Assembly (NCBI GenBank): GCA_038144425.1
Contig: JAYQNS010000002.1
Span: forward strand, 682,001 to 746,000
DNA length: 64,000 bases
Direction: 5' to 3'
Origin: Salivita marina
GTDB taxonomy: Bacteria; Pseudomonadota; Gammaproteobacteria; Pseudomonadales; Azotimanducaceae
Shown one piece after another: positions 20,209-29,232 of this stretch; within the stretch, counting starts at the first letter, position 1; the number at the start of each line of letters is the position of its first letter. The translations under genes and the position numbers were made by a program. The notes below the pieces were generated by a model. That model was not told the origin of the DNA, did not search any database, and saw nothing but the letters and a program-made list of their open reading frames with translations.

Positions 20209-20227
20209 GTGGGGATATTCGTGGGGA
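20209..20227 (+). promoter_or_regulatory. Right-end heptamer pair of unit 1
   Basis: GTGGGGA at 20209-20215 and 20221-20227, 12 nt apart, with the second ending 58 nt before att core 2. It resembles arm-type binding sites of a tyrosine recombinase (inferred). Confidence 0.7.
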
Positions 20228-20285
20228 TTTTTTAAAAAGACGCTGATTTACATAAAAAATACAACTACCTACGTGCTCACGCGGA

Positions 20286-20302
20286 TCCCGTCCGCTCCGC
20301 CA
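20286..20302 (+). repeat. att core 2
   Basis: Exact 17-nt copy of the tRNA-Asp 3' end, preceded by GGA and followed by GACC. Confidence 0.9.
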
Positions 20303-20311
20303 GACCCTTAA

Positions 20312-20335
20312 GGTCCCGCAAGGGGCCTTTTTTAT
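20312..20335 (+). terminator. Intrinsic terminator just right of att core 2
   Basis: GGTCCC-GCAA-GGGGCC followed by TTTTTT. The same hairpin follows att core 4 (about 29241-29265), and a cut-off version follows att core 5 (38251-38261). It may be the original tRNA terminator carried by the elements. Confidence 0.75.
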
Positions 20336-20491
20336 TGGGCCGTTACTACGCGTTTCTTGTTTGGTGACGTCAGTTCTACCCCATGCGTCTACCTTACCGG
20401 GTTGCGCAGTCCCGCAGTCTATAATTCCTGAGTGTACGCTCTGGTGTCTCGACAGGCCCCTCACAGCACCCCTGCGAGGGGCTTGTCCGGA

Positions 20492-20517
20492 GCTATGCGG
20501 CCTCGGGGGTGGCGGTG
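20492..20517 (+). repeat. 26-nt repeat shared with copy C
   Basis: Identical over 26 nt to 23926-23951 (GCTATGCGGCCTCGG, then GGGTGGCGGTG). It lies about 190 nt right of att core 2, a position similar to copies A and B in their units. Confidence 0.75.
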
Positions 20518-20610
20518 ACGTTTGCAAAGGGTTGGTCTTGAGGCGATAAATCCGAAACCATATTTTTTGTTTTTGCTCTGAGAATTAAACGCCGACGATG
20601 GCGGAGGCTT

Positions 20611-21021
20611 ATGAATAAGTCTGCTCATGAAAAACTCCACTCTGGAAAGAAGCCCAGGCTGGTTCTCCTTGAAAAGAAATTTGCGGGTATTCCTGCTGGG
20701 AAAGTCATGCTCGTCGCTTCGCCGCTGATTGTAGATAGATACCTACGCTCCCTATCGGTCTGCACTTGCAAAACCATCGCTGAGATGAGGGCCGACCTTG
20801 CTAGAGCTTGGAATGCAGACTCTACGTGCCCGCTATCAACGTCAGTTTTTCTAAGGATTGTGGCTGAAGCGGCAATTGATGAACTGGAGTCGGGCGTCGA
20901 GGTAGGAGAGGTCGCGCCGTTCTGGCGAGTTTTGAGTAGCGGGGACCGGCTTGTAAAAAAGCTCGCTTTTTCGCCGGAGATGATAGATTCGCTCCGACAG
21001 TCGGAGGGTTTTAAAGGATAG
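20611..21021 (+). CDS. Small MGMT-like (O6-alkylguanine transferase DNA-binding domain-like) protein
   Basis: 136 aa, ATG at 20611 after GGAGG. Blocks TIAEMRADLARAWNADSTCPLST, VFLRIVAEAA and ISPFWRVL-like VAPFWRVLSSGDRL resemble small proteins annotated as MGMT family. The catalytic PCHR motif of true methyltransferases is absent; the only related feature is a CP pair. It may bind DNA without repairing it. It is the main cargo of the smallest unit. Family assignment is from memory of similar sequences. Confidence 0.6.
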   Translation: MNKSAHEKLHSGKKPRLVLLEKKFAGIPAGKVMLVASPLIVDRYLRSLSVCTCKTIAEMRADLARAWNADSTCPLSTSVFLRIVAEAAIDELESGVEVGEVAPFWRVLSSGDRLVKKLAFSPEMIDSLRQSEGFKG

Positions 21022-21176
21022 AGTTACCGGGGTGCTGACGACGGGGCTGAATCCTCAGGGAATGCTGTTGGGAGCAATGCCGGCGTTGGGCTGCTGGCCG
21101 TGTCTGTAGCGCTTATGTTTTGAACCGAGAGTGACCATCAAGGTATCGCCAGCTCAGTTCCCTCTGGGAGATAAGC

Positions 21177-21416
21177 ATGGGGTCGAAACCTCCACGGTCG
21201 ACCAATATGCCCCGCTATGCTGGCCGGGCCGTTCTTACCGTCTGTTTGCTTCCTTTCATCGTATCGGTGCCAACTGCTCTAAAGGAATCGCGGCTTGACG
21301 CGTTGGCAAAAGGCACGGCCTTTTTGCTGATCCGGCTTGTCGAATTAGCATCAATGAATATCGTCGTGACGATGGCTGAAGACCTTCGCGCCATTCGCGA
21401 GCGACTCGACGGCTAA
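21177..21416 (+). CDS. Possible small membrane-associated protein
   Basis: 79 aa, ATG at 21177 after GGGAGAT. One hydrophobic stretch (VLTVCLLPFIVSVP) is followed by an amphipathic tail. No family recognised. It may be a chance frame, but the ribosome site is reasonable and no other gene covers this part of unit 2. Confidence 0.3.
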   Translation: MGSKPPRSTNMPRYAGRAVLTVCLLPFIVSVPTALKESRLDALAKGTAFLLIRLVELASMNIVVTMAEDLRAIRERLDG

Positions 21417-21579
21417 ACATTTCAGGAGAGTCCAATCTGCGCGTGCTTGAAAGGCACCCGCATAACACCCTCCGGGGAAGGGTCTGTTTGGCGCGATGCG
21501 AATTCGCTGGACACTTCGTCATCTGAGTCGGCCGCAGCGGGTATGCGCGTAAAAAATCGATCTTGAGTCTCTAGGGAAT

Positions 21580-21598
21580 GTGGGGATGTTCGTGGGGA
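21580..21598 (+). promoter_or_regulatory. Right-end heptamer pair of unit 2
   Basis: GTGGGGA at 21580-21586 and 21592-21598, 12 nt apart, with the second ending 58 nt before att core 3. Confidence 0.7.
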
Positions 21599-21656
21599 TT
21601 GCGAAGATAGAGTTTATAAAGCGTATTGAAAACATAGGCCTAGGGTTGAATGTGGA

Positions 21657-21673
21657 TCCCGTCCGCTCCGCCA
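21657..21673 (+). repeat. att core 3
   Basis: Exact 17-nt copy of the tRNA-Asp 3' end, preceded by GGA and followed by TATT. Confidence 0.9.
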
Positions 21674-21754
21674 TATTCCTTAAAAGTCAGTAAGTTACTG
21701 ATAGCCTCCGAGCCGAGCTGCTCGTCGAGGCTATCAGCGTTTCTGTCCAGCAGA

Positions 21755-21960
21755 CAAGCGGCTTTCTACCATCCCTTCCAGCCTCCAGGCGGCGTCCTTC
21801 GTAGGTGCTGTGACACAACTGTGACCGTAACGACTTGACGAGCCACCCAAGCACCCCCGGGGAGGAGCTGTTGCGCGATCTCCCGACGCAGCGTACCGCT
21901 CTCGCTTGCGAAAAGCAGTTTTGAAACCCTGTTTGTGGCGGTGTGGGCGCGGGGGTGCTG
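21755..21960 (+). repeat. Dispersed repeat, copy B
   Basis: Resembles 23735-23955 along about 200 nt, including ACACAACTG, the GGGGAGGAGCTGTTGCGCGA block and CGAAAAGCAGTTTTGAAA. It lies about 80-290 nt right of att core 3. Confidence 0.7.
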
Positions 21961-22066
21961 TCCCGATTGATGAGGGCACCTCCTAAGTTTTATTGCCCAG
22001 AGGCAGCCATTTTGGCGGTCGGACACCTTGTAGTTCGGCTCGGGGATAGATGCGTCGACGCGCTTT

Positions 22067-23212
22067 CTACGCTCGTCCTGAGATCTTGGCGTTTACGGCC
22101 CGAAGGAAAGCAACGGTCTCTTCTTCCCGGTTGTCGGCCTCATTTTCTGAAAGCCCGTAGCGAGGATTCGCGGAAAGTTTCACTAGCACCGTCCTATTGG
22201 AGGGGTTTACGAAAACAAACTGGTTATAAACTCCGATGGCAGAGAATTCGCCCTGATTCCCTTCGGGAATCCACCATTGGTAGCCATAGCCAAACGGGAA
22301 GATGTGCCCTCCCACCATGACCTTCCCTTGTTGCAGGTGGGGGCGATCCGCGCGAATGCTGGCGTTAACCCAGGTTTTGGGAACCAACTGCTCTCCCTGC
22401 CAGAGGCCCGCGCATCGATAAAGCTCGCCGATTCGGGCGTAATCCCTGGCGGTGAGGTTTAGGCCGCCTAGGGCCAGCTCTACGCCCTCCCCATCGCAAA
22501 TCCAGTATCCACGATGCTCAAAGCCTAGGGGCTCGCAGAGTTTTTCTTGCATGTAGGCGGTAAGCGATGATCCGCTGACTGCGGCCAACAGGAGCCCCAG
22601 GGCCTGAGTATCGGCCGAGCTGTATCGGCAAACGGTATCAGGCTGCGTGCCAGGTCTAATGCCCTTGACGAACTCCTTGAGTGAGCCCTTTCCGCCCAGG
22701 ATTGGGCCTAGACGATTTACATCGGAGTCCGGGTCACTGTAGTCCTCATTCCATGCGGTGCCAGAGGACATTTGAAGCACTTGCCGAATGGAGGCGCCCT
22801 CGTAGCCCGATCCTCTGAGCTCGGGAAGTTAGCGGACCATGGGATCCTCAATGTTTTCCAGTAGGCCTTCCTCGAGAGCGATGCCTAGAAGGGCAGAGAC
22901 AAAGCTTTTCGCGACTGACCAGGAGGTCCAGGGCACCTCGGGCCCGCCCGTAAGGGCATATTGTTCAAGTCGCAGCTTGCCATCTTCGAGTAACAACAGG
23001 GCAGCGGTATCGGTACTTTCAAGAAACGCCTGCGTGTCGCGGTGATTGCCTGCAAAGGAAAAGCTTTCGGGAAGCTCAAAGGCTGGCCCCTGGGGAAAGG
23101 GGTAGGGAGTCTTGGCTGGGGTGAGCTCCCGAATGGGGTAGAAGGTTTCCATGCGGCAAAAGTGCTGGAACTGCCTTTGCCCGCTGTAAAGTTGGGGGCG
23201 TTCGCTGCTCAT
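22067..23212 (-). pseudogene. Beta-lactamase-fold serine hydrolase with an in-frame ochre stop
   Basis: Read from ATG at 23212, the protein has the SxxK motif in SWSVAKSFVSALLG, the YxN-like YSSADTQALG and a full class C-like C-terminus ending KISGRA at 22067. A TAA at 22829-22831 interrupts DPMVR*LPELRGSGYEG. The frame is unchanged on both sides, so one base turned a sense codon (probably Tyr) into a stop. Intact length would be about 381 aa. It overlaps the upstream SnoaL-like gene as ATGA, so the two are coupled. The natural substrate is unknown. Confidence 0.85.
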
Positions 23213-23607
23213 GAGCCCGGTAACTCGAGAAGGCCCAGCTGTAAGAAAAGTGACAGGTGATCGGATAACCCGCGTTGCCGCGTGATCTTGCCCTCTTCTA
23301 CCGTGAGTATGGTCATATCGCGGAAGCTAACGGGCGAACCAGTTTGAGGGTGGCGTCCAGTGATAGTGAGACGAACAACCACTTCACTGCCGGCTTCAAT
23401 GAGTTCCTCGATTTTTTCCGTGTAGCCCGGCAAGTCTCGTCGAACTTGCTTGGCCAATGTCTCGACGCCGCGCAGACCTTCGCCCCATTGCGTAAATGGA
23501 TAATCCGCTTCGAAATGCTCCGCATAAAACTCTGGGACACGCTCGACCTCGCCACGGCTCCAGATCACTTCGCAGGCTTCTCGAACGACTGTCGCAGATT
23601 GCCCCAT
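23209..23607 (-). CDS. SnoaL-like / NTF2-fold protein
   Basis: 132 aa from ATG at 23607, preceded by a G-rich ribosome site; an ATG 36 nt earlier lacks conservation. FYAEHFEADYPFTQWGEG, VVVRLTITGRHPQTG and GKITRQRGLSD fit the polyketide-cyclase-like SnoaL group of NTF2 folds. Such proteins bind small hydrophobic ligands or act as isomerases; the specific role is unknown. Its stop overlaps the start of the serine hydrolase gene (ATGA). Confidence 0.8.
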   Translation of the reverse strand: MGQSATVVREACEVIWSRGEVERVPEFYAEHFEADYPFTQWGEGLRGVETLAKQVRRDLPGYTEKIEELIEAGSEVVVRLTITGRHPQTGSPVSFRDMTILTVEEGKITRQRGLSDHLSLFLQLGLLELPGS

Positions 23608-24070
23608 ACCCGTCCCCCCACAAACTCCCCGGTGACTCAACAACTTCCCGTTTCTCCCCTAAAATCCACCATGCTTTGCTAATTATCGGTGGTTTTGGGG
23701 CCGAGCTTTTACTAGGTTAGCAACCTTATTATTCGGCAAACAAGCAGCTTCCGACTATTCCTTCGTACGCCCATGCGACCTTTTTGGTCCGCGCTGCGAC
23801 ACAACTGCGACCGTTCCGTGCTGGGTGGCGCCCCTTCGGTCTCCAGGGGAGGGGCCCGTCGCGCGACGGTGTGCTGCAGGGTGTCGCTCCCGTTTGCAAA
23901 AAGCAGTTTTGAAAATCTGTTGGCGGCTATGCGGCCTCGGGGGTGGCGGTGTTTCTTGCGAAAAAGTCGCCTGTTAAAAGATCGGTTCATTCGCCGGCTC
24001 TATTGCGAAATTCTAAGGTTTGGCAGTAAATGACCTGAACTTTCGTTCACTGGGCTTTTGGGGAAGATCG
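23608..24070 (+). other. Internal repeat-bearing gap of unit 3
   Basis: 463 nt between divergent gene groups, mostly occupied by repeat copy C. No att core or heptamer pair is found here, although a repeat in this position elsewhere follows an att core. Confidence 0.55.
23735..23960 (+). repeat. Dispersed repeat, copy C
   Basis: Shares about 200 nt with copy B, its middle with copy A, and its last 26 nt (23926-23951) exactly with 20492-20517. It marks the join between two gene groups in unit 3. Confidence 0.7.
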
Positions 24071-25003
24071 GTGGAACAGTCTACGGCACTATCAATGCGA
24101 CGGTTACGCGTTGTCTTGGTTGGGCTGGCCCTGACGGGCCTTTCGTTTGCTTTGACAAGTAACGAAGTAGTCCGCTTTGCAAGCTTCGTTGACCTAACCT
24201 CCGCTTTCTTTGTGCTTGTCCCTGCGGCTGTCTTTGCGATTGCGGTCCAGGGCGGTTGGAGCGGATTCGGCCAAACTCTTTTCCTCACGGGGATACCCCT
24301 TGGCCTACTGACTGTTCTTGTTGGTGACCAAGTGACGCTTGCTAATAGCTCTAGCATCGAAGACGCCTCAATTATGCCGAGCGTCGTTGGGGTCGTTCTA
24401 GCGGGTGCGATGTATGGCGTACTCGTTTCAATTATCGGCTACTTGATCCTGTCTCTCATCACCGCAAGGCTTGCCTCTGGGGATAAAAGAGACCGAAAAC
24501 AGCCGACGATATTCCGCCGGTTCCTGCCCTGCGCATTTTATGGAGCTCTCATACTTTGGTCCTTTTCCTTGGCTCTCCCCCTAGGCGGAATATTCCAAGC
24601 ATCTGCCCTTGGCCTCATGGCGTTCTTCTTTTTTCTCTTCTTAGCCACGACCAATTTTAGGAAAAGAGCCAACGTAAGCATGTCTGCTTTTGCGATGGCT
24701 GGAGTGACTTCGCTAATTGGCCTTTCCGTTTGGTACAGCGCAGACATTGGAGACGCCTGGCTGGCTAGTATGGTGATGAGCGGCCCTGTAGTTGGGCTTT
24801 TCATCCATCTCACACTGGTGGTTGATCATCTTGTTGTTGGCGACGATGACGAATTTAAGCCATCTCTGATGAACTGGCATTGGTTGGAGCTCGCCTCCTT
24901 TTTAACCTTCATGCTGTTCTCACCCGCTACTCTATTAGAGCGTATTGCCGCTCAAGCTGATGAAACCCCGCTCCCGGTAGAGGACTCTCGCTCCATAGAC
25001 TAG
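24071..25003 (+). CDS. MotA/TolQ-like polytopic membrane protein
   Basis: 310 aa from GTG at 24071 (GGGGAAG upstream); TTG at 24020 is an alternative. Six or more hydrophobic segments. GLLTVLVGDQVTLAN, then MPSVVGVVLAGAMYGVLVSI resembles MotA/TolQ TM3-TM4 (a Gly-rich helix, an acidic loop, then a helix with YG). A second, weaker unit of the same kind is GVTSLIGLSVWYSAD to SGPVVGLFIHLTLVVDH. Internal duplication is inferred. First gene of a three-gene operon. An ion-channel role is possible, but no MotB/TolR partner is visible. Confidence 0.65.
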   Translation: MEQSTALSMRRLRVVLVGLALTGLSFALTSNEVVRFASFVDLTSAFFVLVPAAVFAIAVQGGWSGFGQTLFLTGIPLGLLTVLVGDQVTLANSSSIEDASIMPSVVGVVLAGAMYGVLVSIIGYLILSLITARLASGDKRDRKQPTIFRRFLPCAFYGALILWSFSLALPLGGIFQASALGLMAFFFFLFLATTNFRKRANVSMSAFAMAGVTSLIGLSVWYSADIGDAWLASMVMSGPVVGLFIHLTLVVDHLVVGDDDEFKPSLMNWHWLELASFLTFMLFSPATLLERIAAQADETPLPVEDSRSID

Positions 25004-25069
25004 CCCGGCACGATTATTATTAAAGACGCCCCATCCTTGTGCTCTAAAAAAAGGAATGAAAGCTTAGTT

Positions 25070-25555
25070 ATGCCAAACATAAGAGACTTCCCAGGCTTGT
25101 CGCTTGTTATTCTCGTTTCCGCGAGCGACTCGGTTTTCTCCGGCACCGAGAAGCGTTTTCTCGCCAATCTCGTGGCGAGGCTTAGCCAAACTGCACCCGG
25201 GGCGCTGCGAACACCGCTCCTGAGCGAGATCGAAGAGGGACAGGCGTCACAAACCATTTCAGAGTTAACAAACCTTCTAAGCGCTCAGTGTGGTGGCTTT
25301 ACGGATCGCCAGAAGCAAATGGAGCTGGCGGGCGCGATGGCCTCCCTTTTGGACGAGGAGGAATTTCTTCTCTGGACGGGGGCGGCATTGCTGACGGGTG
25401 ACAGTGACGCGCAGCAAAGTGATTTTTCGGAAAAGGCGAACTCCTTGGAGTCGGAGTTTTTGAAGGAGGTTATTGCTCGCTATTACACTGGATGGTCGAC
25501 ATCCATCGAGCAGCTGAGGGCCGAGGCCCTCTCACTCATTGGCGCGCTCCTATGA
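25070..25555 (+). CDS. Uncharacterised soluble protein, family shared with unit 4 (SDSVF-LDEEEF family)
   Basis: 161 aa from ATG at 25070; TTG at 25037 is possible. All-alpha appearance, acidic. ASDSVFSGTEKRFLANLVARL near the N-terminus and LLDEEEFLLWTGAALL toward the C-terminus are repeated in the protein at 37405-37926. The pattern of paired acidic helical repeats is reminiscent of TerB-like folds, but this is inference. It lies between two MotA/TolQ-like genes; its TGA overlaps the next ATG (ATGA), so it is tightly coupled to a membrane protein. Confidence 0.7.
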   Translation: MPNIRDFPGLSLVILVSASDSVFSGTEKRFLANLVARLSQTAPGALRTPLLSEIEEGQASQTISELTNLLSAQCGGFTDRQKQMELAGAMASLLDEEEFLLWTGAALLTGDSDAQQSDFSEKANSLESEFLKEVIARYYTGWSTSIEQLRAEALSLIGALL

Positions 25556-26434
25556 TCTCTCAAGGGAGAACAGTGCGGCGCAATTGGGTGGGTTTAGCGC
25601 TGCTCCTACTAGGCATCCTTTTCATACTCTGGGTTCTATTCGCTCTTCTAGGCGCGGAGACGCTTGGGGCGGCAGGAGCGGTGTCTCTAATCTCCGTTGG
25701 ATTTAGTTATTTGTTTGCCCAGCGGACCCGAGTCACAACCGTTTCCATCGTGGCCGTTATCGCCATTCCTACAGGGTGCCTATATTCCTCGGCAATTATG
25801 GTTACGATGCTGTCGGGCGAATCGGATCCCGCTGCGTTACCGAGGGCGTTTGCGGCTGCTCTCGCGATAGCGGTTGCGGGGGCGTCATCTCTGCTATTGC
25901 CTATCTGCTCTCTGATAAGCGCGATCTTGAATCCTTCTCTCCCCTGTCAACGAGTGATTTTTTGCGACTTGCAGGGGATTTTCACTTATCTTCCTATGCT
26001 ACGTCGTGTTTCGTCTTGGCGAGGTGGGTCTTCTGGTTCTGTTTTTTGACCCTCTTCCGTTTCTCATTAGCGTCGCTTTTCTGGCGCTTGGGCTTGGAGC
26101 TTCTTTTCTGAGTCAAAAGCCCCTGAGCGCTGTATTGCCGTCGGCATCCTCCTTTGCGGCGCTTTTTGGGGCAGCTTTAGCTGTAGTGAATTACATGGTT
26201 GTAAGCCTTAAGGATGATGCTTTGTCGGGGGTTGGCCCGACTATGGCACTTGGCCTTCTTTCCTTGATTTACGGAACCTTCGCCTACATTGTTTCTATCT
26301 TTTACGCCTCGACGGAAAGGTCTATCGCCGAGTCTGGTGTATATGGGACGAACTGGCACCTTGTAGAAGCCTTCACCTTCCTTGTTTTCCTCCTGTTTGC
26401 GCCCCCGTCAATCTTTGAGCTGTTCAACTCCTAA
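25552..26434 (+). pseudogene. Second MotA/TolQ-like membrane protein, two frameshifts
   Basis: Starts at ATG 25552 by overlap with the preceding stop. Frame one runs to about 25880, a second frame covers about 25890-25990 (LSDKRDLESF, STSDFLRLAGDF), and a third runs from about 25990 to 26434. Both changes fit single-base losses. The composite of about 294 aa has two MotA-like units: IPTGCLYSSAIMV with an acidic loop and AAALAIAVAG, and GVGPTMALGLLSLIYGTFAY. The latter is a good match to MotA/TolQ TM4. Probably a partner of the protein at 24071. Confidence 0.6.
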
Positions 26435-26810
26435 GAAGTCTGTCGGGTGTCGTAAGCCTCGGCGCGGGCGATGTGCAGCCCTCACCAATGGCGACTTTGC
26501 CGTCTACGGTCGCTTGGTCATTTTTACAAGGCAAGGAAAAGCTGGATGCCGGACTATTTCCCCCATTAATAGCAGGGATGCTCGACGAGTGATGACTTCC
26601 CATTTGAAAGGCGATCCTCGGGGAGAAACTGTCTGTCTGATGGAGACGCTCCTGCGTAGGTTTTTTTGCAGAGGGCCTTTATTGAACCAAGTGCGGCCGT
26701 CGCGGCATCGCCTCAGCAGCCCAGCAAATGATGAGCTTAAGCGTTGCGCTTGGCATCTAACGAAACTCTTGCCGGCAATCGTCCGTTTATGAAAATGAGG
26801 TACTAGGGGG
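26435..26810 (+). other. Gap without a supported gene
   Basis: Between the membrane module and the TolB-like gene. Frames here show no conserved sequence. The true start of the next gene may lie at ATG 26795 if a base is missing near 26805-26812. Confidence 0.5.
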
Positions 26811-29014
26811 GATAAATTCTGGCTCAAAATTAAGCACGGGAACACGGCTAAAGTCGCCACTGCATACGCGGCTGTGAGTTGGGTTCTCCTTCAGGCGCAA
26901 GAGGCAATTCTTCCAACGATCGGCGCGCCAGTGTGGGTGGCGCAGACTATTCTATTTCTTATGCTGGTTGGCTTCCCAATAGCTTGCGTTATTGCTTGGG
27001 CTTCAGATGCTAATTCAAATATCGAATTGACAATGAGGCAACCTGAAAGCGCATCGCTCACAGCCCTCACTCTATCAAAGGATCAGGGGAAAAAATCCCT
27101 TTGGCTAGGGCTTCCAATCATTCTGCTGATAGCCTTATTTGCTTTTTATATATCGCCGTATGTTTTCGACTTTGAACCAAGACCTCAACCTACTGAATTG
27201 GCAATTGCCAGATCCGCCGCGATGGCTGAAGCTCAAAGCCCAAGGTTTGAGCTCAATATTGGTGATACCGGTACGAGTGAATGGGGGCTTAGCACTGAAA
27301 TATCAATTTCACCAAATGGTCAATATGTTGCTTTTACGAAGAACGGCAATGGAGCCGGAGAAGTTTTTTGCGAGACCTCTTGAGAAATGGCTCTACCAGA
27401 AAGCTTACTGATTACAGGTGGGCAACTGACGTTCACGGTGTCTTAAACTTCTCTAAGAACGGCGAATGGATCACGTATTTTGACTCGGGAATTCTGAAAC
27501 GAGTCCGAACAGCCGGTGGCGCACCTCAAAATATAACGAGCACTACCCTTGGGAGAACCAGCGGCTATCATGTTTTGAATGATTCCGTGATTTTCACTGG
27601 CGTCGATGATTTCCTTGAACAACTCGATCTGAAGTCGGGGGAGCGTTCATTAATCGAGGGTTCGATCAGCTTGACACTTCGCTAATTTACCGTTGGCCGC
27701 AACAACTGCCGGACGGAAAAACCATAATGGTGTCTGCTACATCCGTTTCAAATTCCGAGTCGGTGATTCTACTTTTCGATAAAAAAACCTCTCAAGCGAC
27801 TGAATTGATATCTAATGCCGTGAATGCGAAATTCGTAGAGCGAACTGGGCATATAGTCTTTGTACGGGATTCTGCATTGTGGGCGGTGCCGTTTGATCTT
27901 GATGCCCAGCTCACGGTGGGTCTCGAAACAAAAATGGTCGATAGGCTGAAACTAACGGTATCCTTGGAAGTGCAGCCTACGCGTTCTCAGACCAAGGTAG
28001 GTTAGTTTATTTAGAAGGCGGAGACGTATCGGTCGCCAGCACCGAGCTCAAATTAGATGTAGTAACCCGCGAGGGGGCGGTAATCTCTACTCTAGACACG
28101 AAAGGCCGGCTTGGCCAACTGGACCTTTCACCAGATGGCTCCAAATTATCCTTTACAAGATATGAGAACGCCGAATCAGATATATGGGTTTATAATCTCG
28201 ATCAATCAATTTCAGGCCGCCGTACATTTGATGGGAATTCAGTGCGGGCAAGGTGGTCAGATTCTTCAAAAATATTTTTTTCTAGCTTCTCGGAGGCTAG
28301 TGGTCATAATGCTATCTGGACGGTAGCCGCAGATGGCTCTTCTGCTCCAGCCCTGTTTATGGAAAACACGGATTCATTTTCAAGAGCGCCGACCCTAATT
28401 ATGTCAGTTTCGATGGCGGTCGGAAAATTGTTTTATTATTGGGGCGCCATGCTAGGTCAGGGCTCACACTGGTCAATTGACCTTTCTGAGGCAGAAGAAA
28501 AGACGGTAGCCGAGGTTGAGATAACGCCGAATGTAGAGGATATCTGGTGGTCTAGGCTTCAGGTGTCGCCGAACGGCAGGTGGGTTGTATACGTAAGCAA
28601 CGAGTCTGGCTCAAACCAAGTTTATGTCCGCCCCTATCCCGAAATTTCAGAAGGCAAGTTTCAACTAAGTGCTCTAGATGCCGTGAGTCCAATATGGTCG
28701 AAAGATGGTAAGGAAATATTTTTTAGGTCAGGGAACAAGTTCTTTTCAGCCAAATACGAGGAGTTCTTCACCGAGTCCCGCGCGTTCATCGACTTCGAGG
28801 AACCTGAACTTTTGTTTGAGCATAGAATAGTCGAAAATCACCTTACTTTCCCTGCATACGTTTATAACGCTTCTTCTGAGACATTCATTATACTGTCCAC
28901 AGCCGATAATGGGGACTCGGTCTTTCAAGAAGATTCTTATCTTGGCCAGACTACTCTTACTATAATCGAAAACTGGTTTTCTGAGTTAGAGTCGCTATCC
29001 CCGAGGATTGATTA
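26811..29014 (+). pseudogene. Membrane-anchored TolB-like beta-propeller protein, three frameshifts
   Basis: The conserved N-terminus DKFWLKIKHGNTAKVATAY and a transmembrane hairpin (VWVAQTILFLMLVGFPIACV) match proteins with a short membrane anchor and a periplasmic PD40/TolB propeller. Propeller strands recur (ISPNGQYVAF, FSKNGEWITYF, LSPDGSKLSF, VSPNGRWVVYVS). The frame changes near 27365 (T-run), 27660 (GGG) and 27970 (GG); each fits loss of one base, and the rest reads smoothly to 29014. No start codon is seen in the first frame, so the 5' end is also damaged or misread. Intact length about 735 aa. Confidence 0.7.
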
Positions 29015-29138
29015 GCGGGTTTAACTAGCATATTCAAGGAAAGATGCGCTTTTCTAGAAGTGCCTTGCGCTGTCATGCTTCGAAGCCTGGGCAGCTTACG
29101 TAGGGCCTCCGCGTCATCTGGCAAGCAATCAGGAGGCT

Positions 29139-29157
29139 GTGGTCAGATTTGTGGGCA
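29139..29157 (+). promoter_or_regulatory. Right-end heptamer pair of unit 3 (variant)
   Basis: GTGGTCA at 29139-29145 and GTGGGCA at 29151-29157, again 12 nt apart and ending 58 nt before att core 4. Spacing is kept although three of the 14 bases differ. Confidence 0.6.
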
Positions 29158-29215
29158 GTGCTAGAGCGCTTGATTAATGAAGCAATAAATACAAAGACCT
29201 ATGAGAGACTTTAAA

Positions 29216-29232
29216 TCCCGTCCGCTCCGCCA
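29216..29232 (+). repeat. att core 4
   Basis: Exact 17-nt copy of the tRNA-Asp 3' end, preceded by AAA instead of GGA and followed by GACC. Confidence 0.9.

Larger units (their letters stand above)
13399..20302 (+). mobile_element. tRNA-Asp array unit 1 (6.9 kb)
   Basis: Bounded by att core 1 and att core 2. It carries a CoA-transferase/amidohydrolase/D-aminoacylase operon with a divergent XRE regulator, then a NIPSNAP protein and a small hypothetical. It has no recombinase. It looks composite: at 18893-18944 lies a 52-nt relic matching the right-end region of unit 5, after which the second gene group begins. Base composition is lower in GC than the flanking chromosome. Confidence 0.75.
19897..20610 (+). 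other. Gene-free right end of unit 1 and left end of unit 2
   Basis: 714 nt containing the heptamer pair, att core 2, the hairpin just right of it and a 26-nt repeat at 20492-20517. A minus-strand open frame (20039-20527) crosses the att core and has no conserved features, so I do not call a gene. Confidence 0.6.
20303..21673 (+). mobile_element. tRNA-Asp array unit 2 (1.4 kb, minimal)
   Basis: The shortest unit, bounded by att cores 2 and 3. It encodes one confident protein (MGMT-like, 20611-21021), perhaps a second small protein, and no recombinase. Its right end is closely related to that of unit 5 over about 85 nt. Confidence 0.75.
21417..22066 (+). other. Gene-free right end of unit 2 and left end of unit 3
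   Basis: 650 nt with the heptamer pair, att core 3 and repeat copy B. Just after the core, GATAGCCTCCGAGCCGAG pairs partly with CTCGTCGAGGCTATC, making a stable hairpin at about 21700-21739. Confidence 0.6.
21674..29232 (+). mobile_element. tRNA-Asp array unit 3 (7.6 kb)
   Basis: Bounded by att cores 3 and 4. It contains a SnoaL-like/serine hydrolase operon (minus strand), then repeat copy C, then a plus-strand module of two MotA/TolQ-like membrane proteins around a small soluble protein, and a broken TolB-like protein. The internal repeat copy suggests two fused units that lost the att between them. No recombinase seen. Confidence 0.72.

Noticed and set aside
20039..20527. 162-codon minus-strand open frame spanning att core 2
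   Set aside because: It crosses the unit boundary and the terminator hairpin, has low-complexity Pro/Arg-rich composition, and matches no family.
24071..26434. A Zorya-type defence system
   Set aside because: No OmpA/MotB-domain partner, helicase or nuclease is present; only a loose MotA-like resemblance exists.
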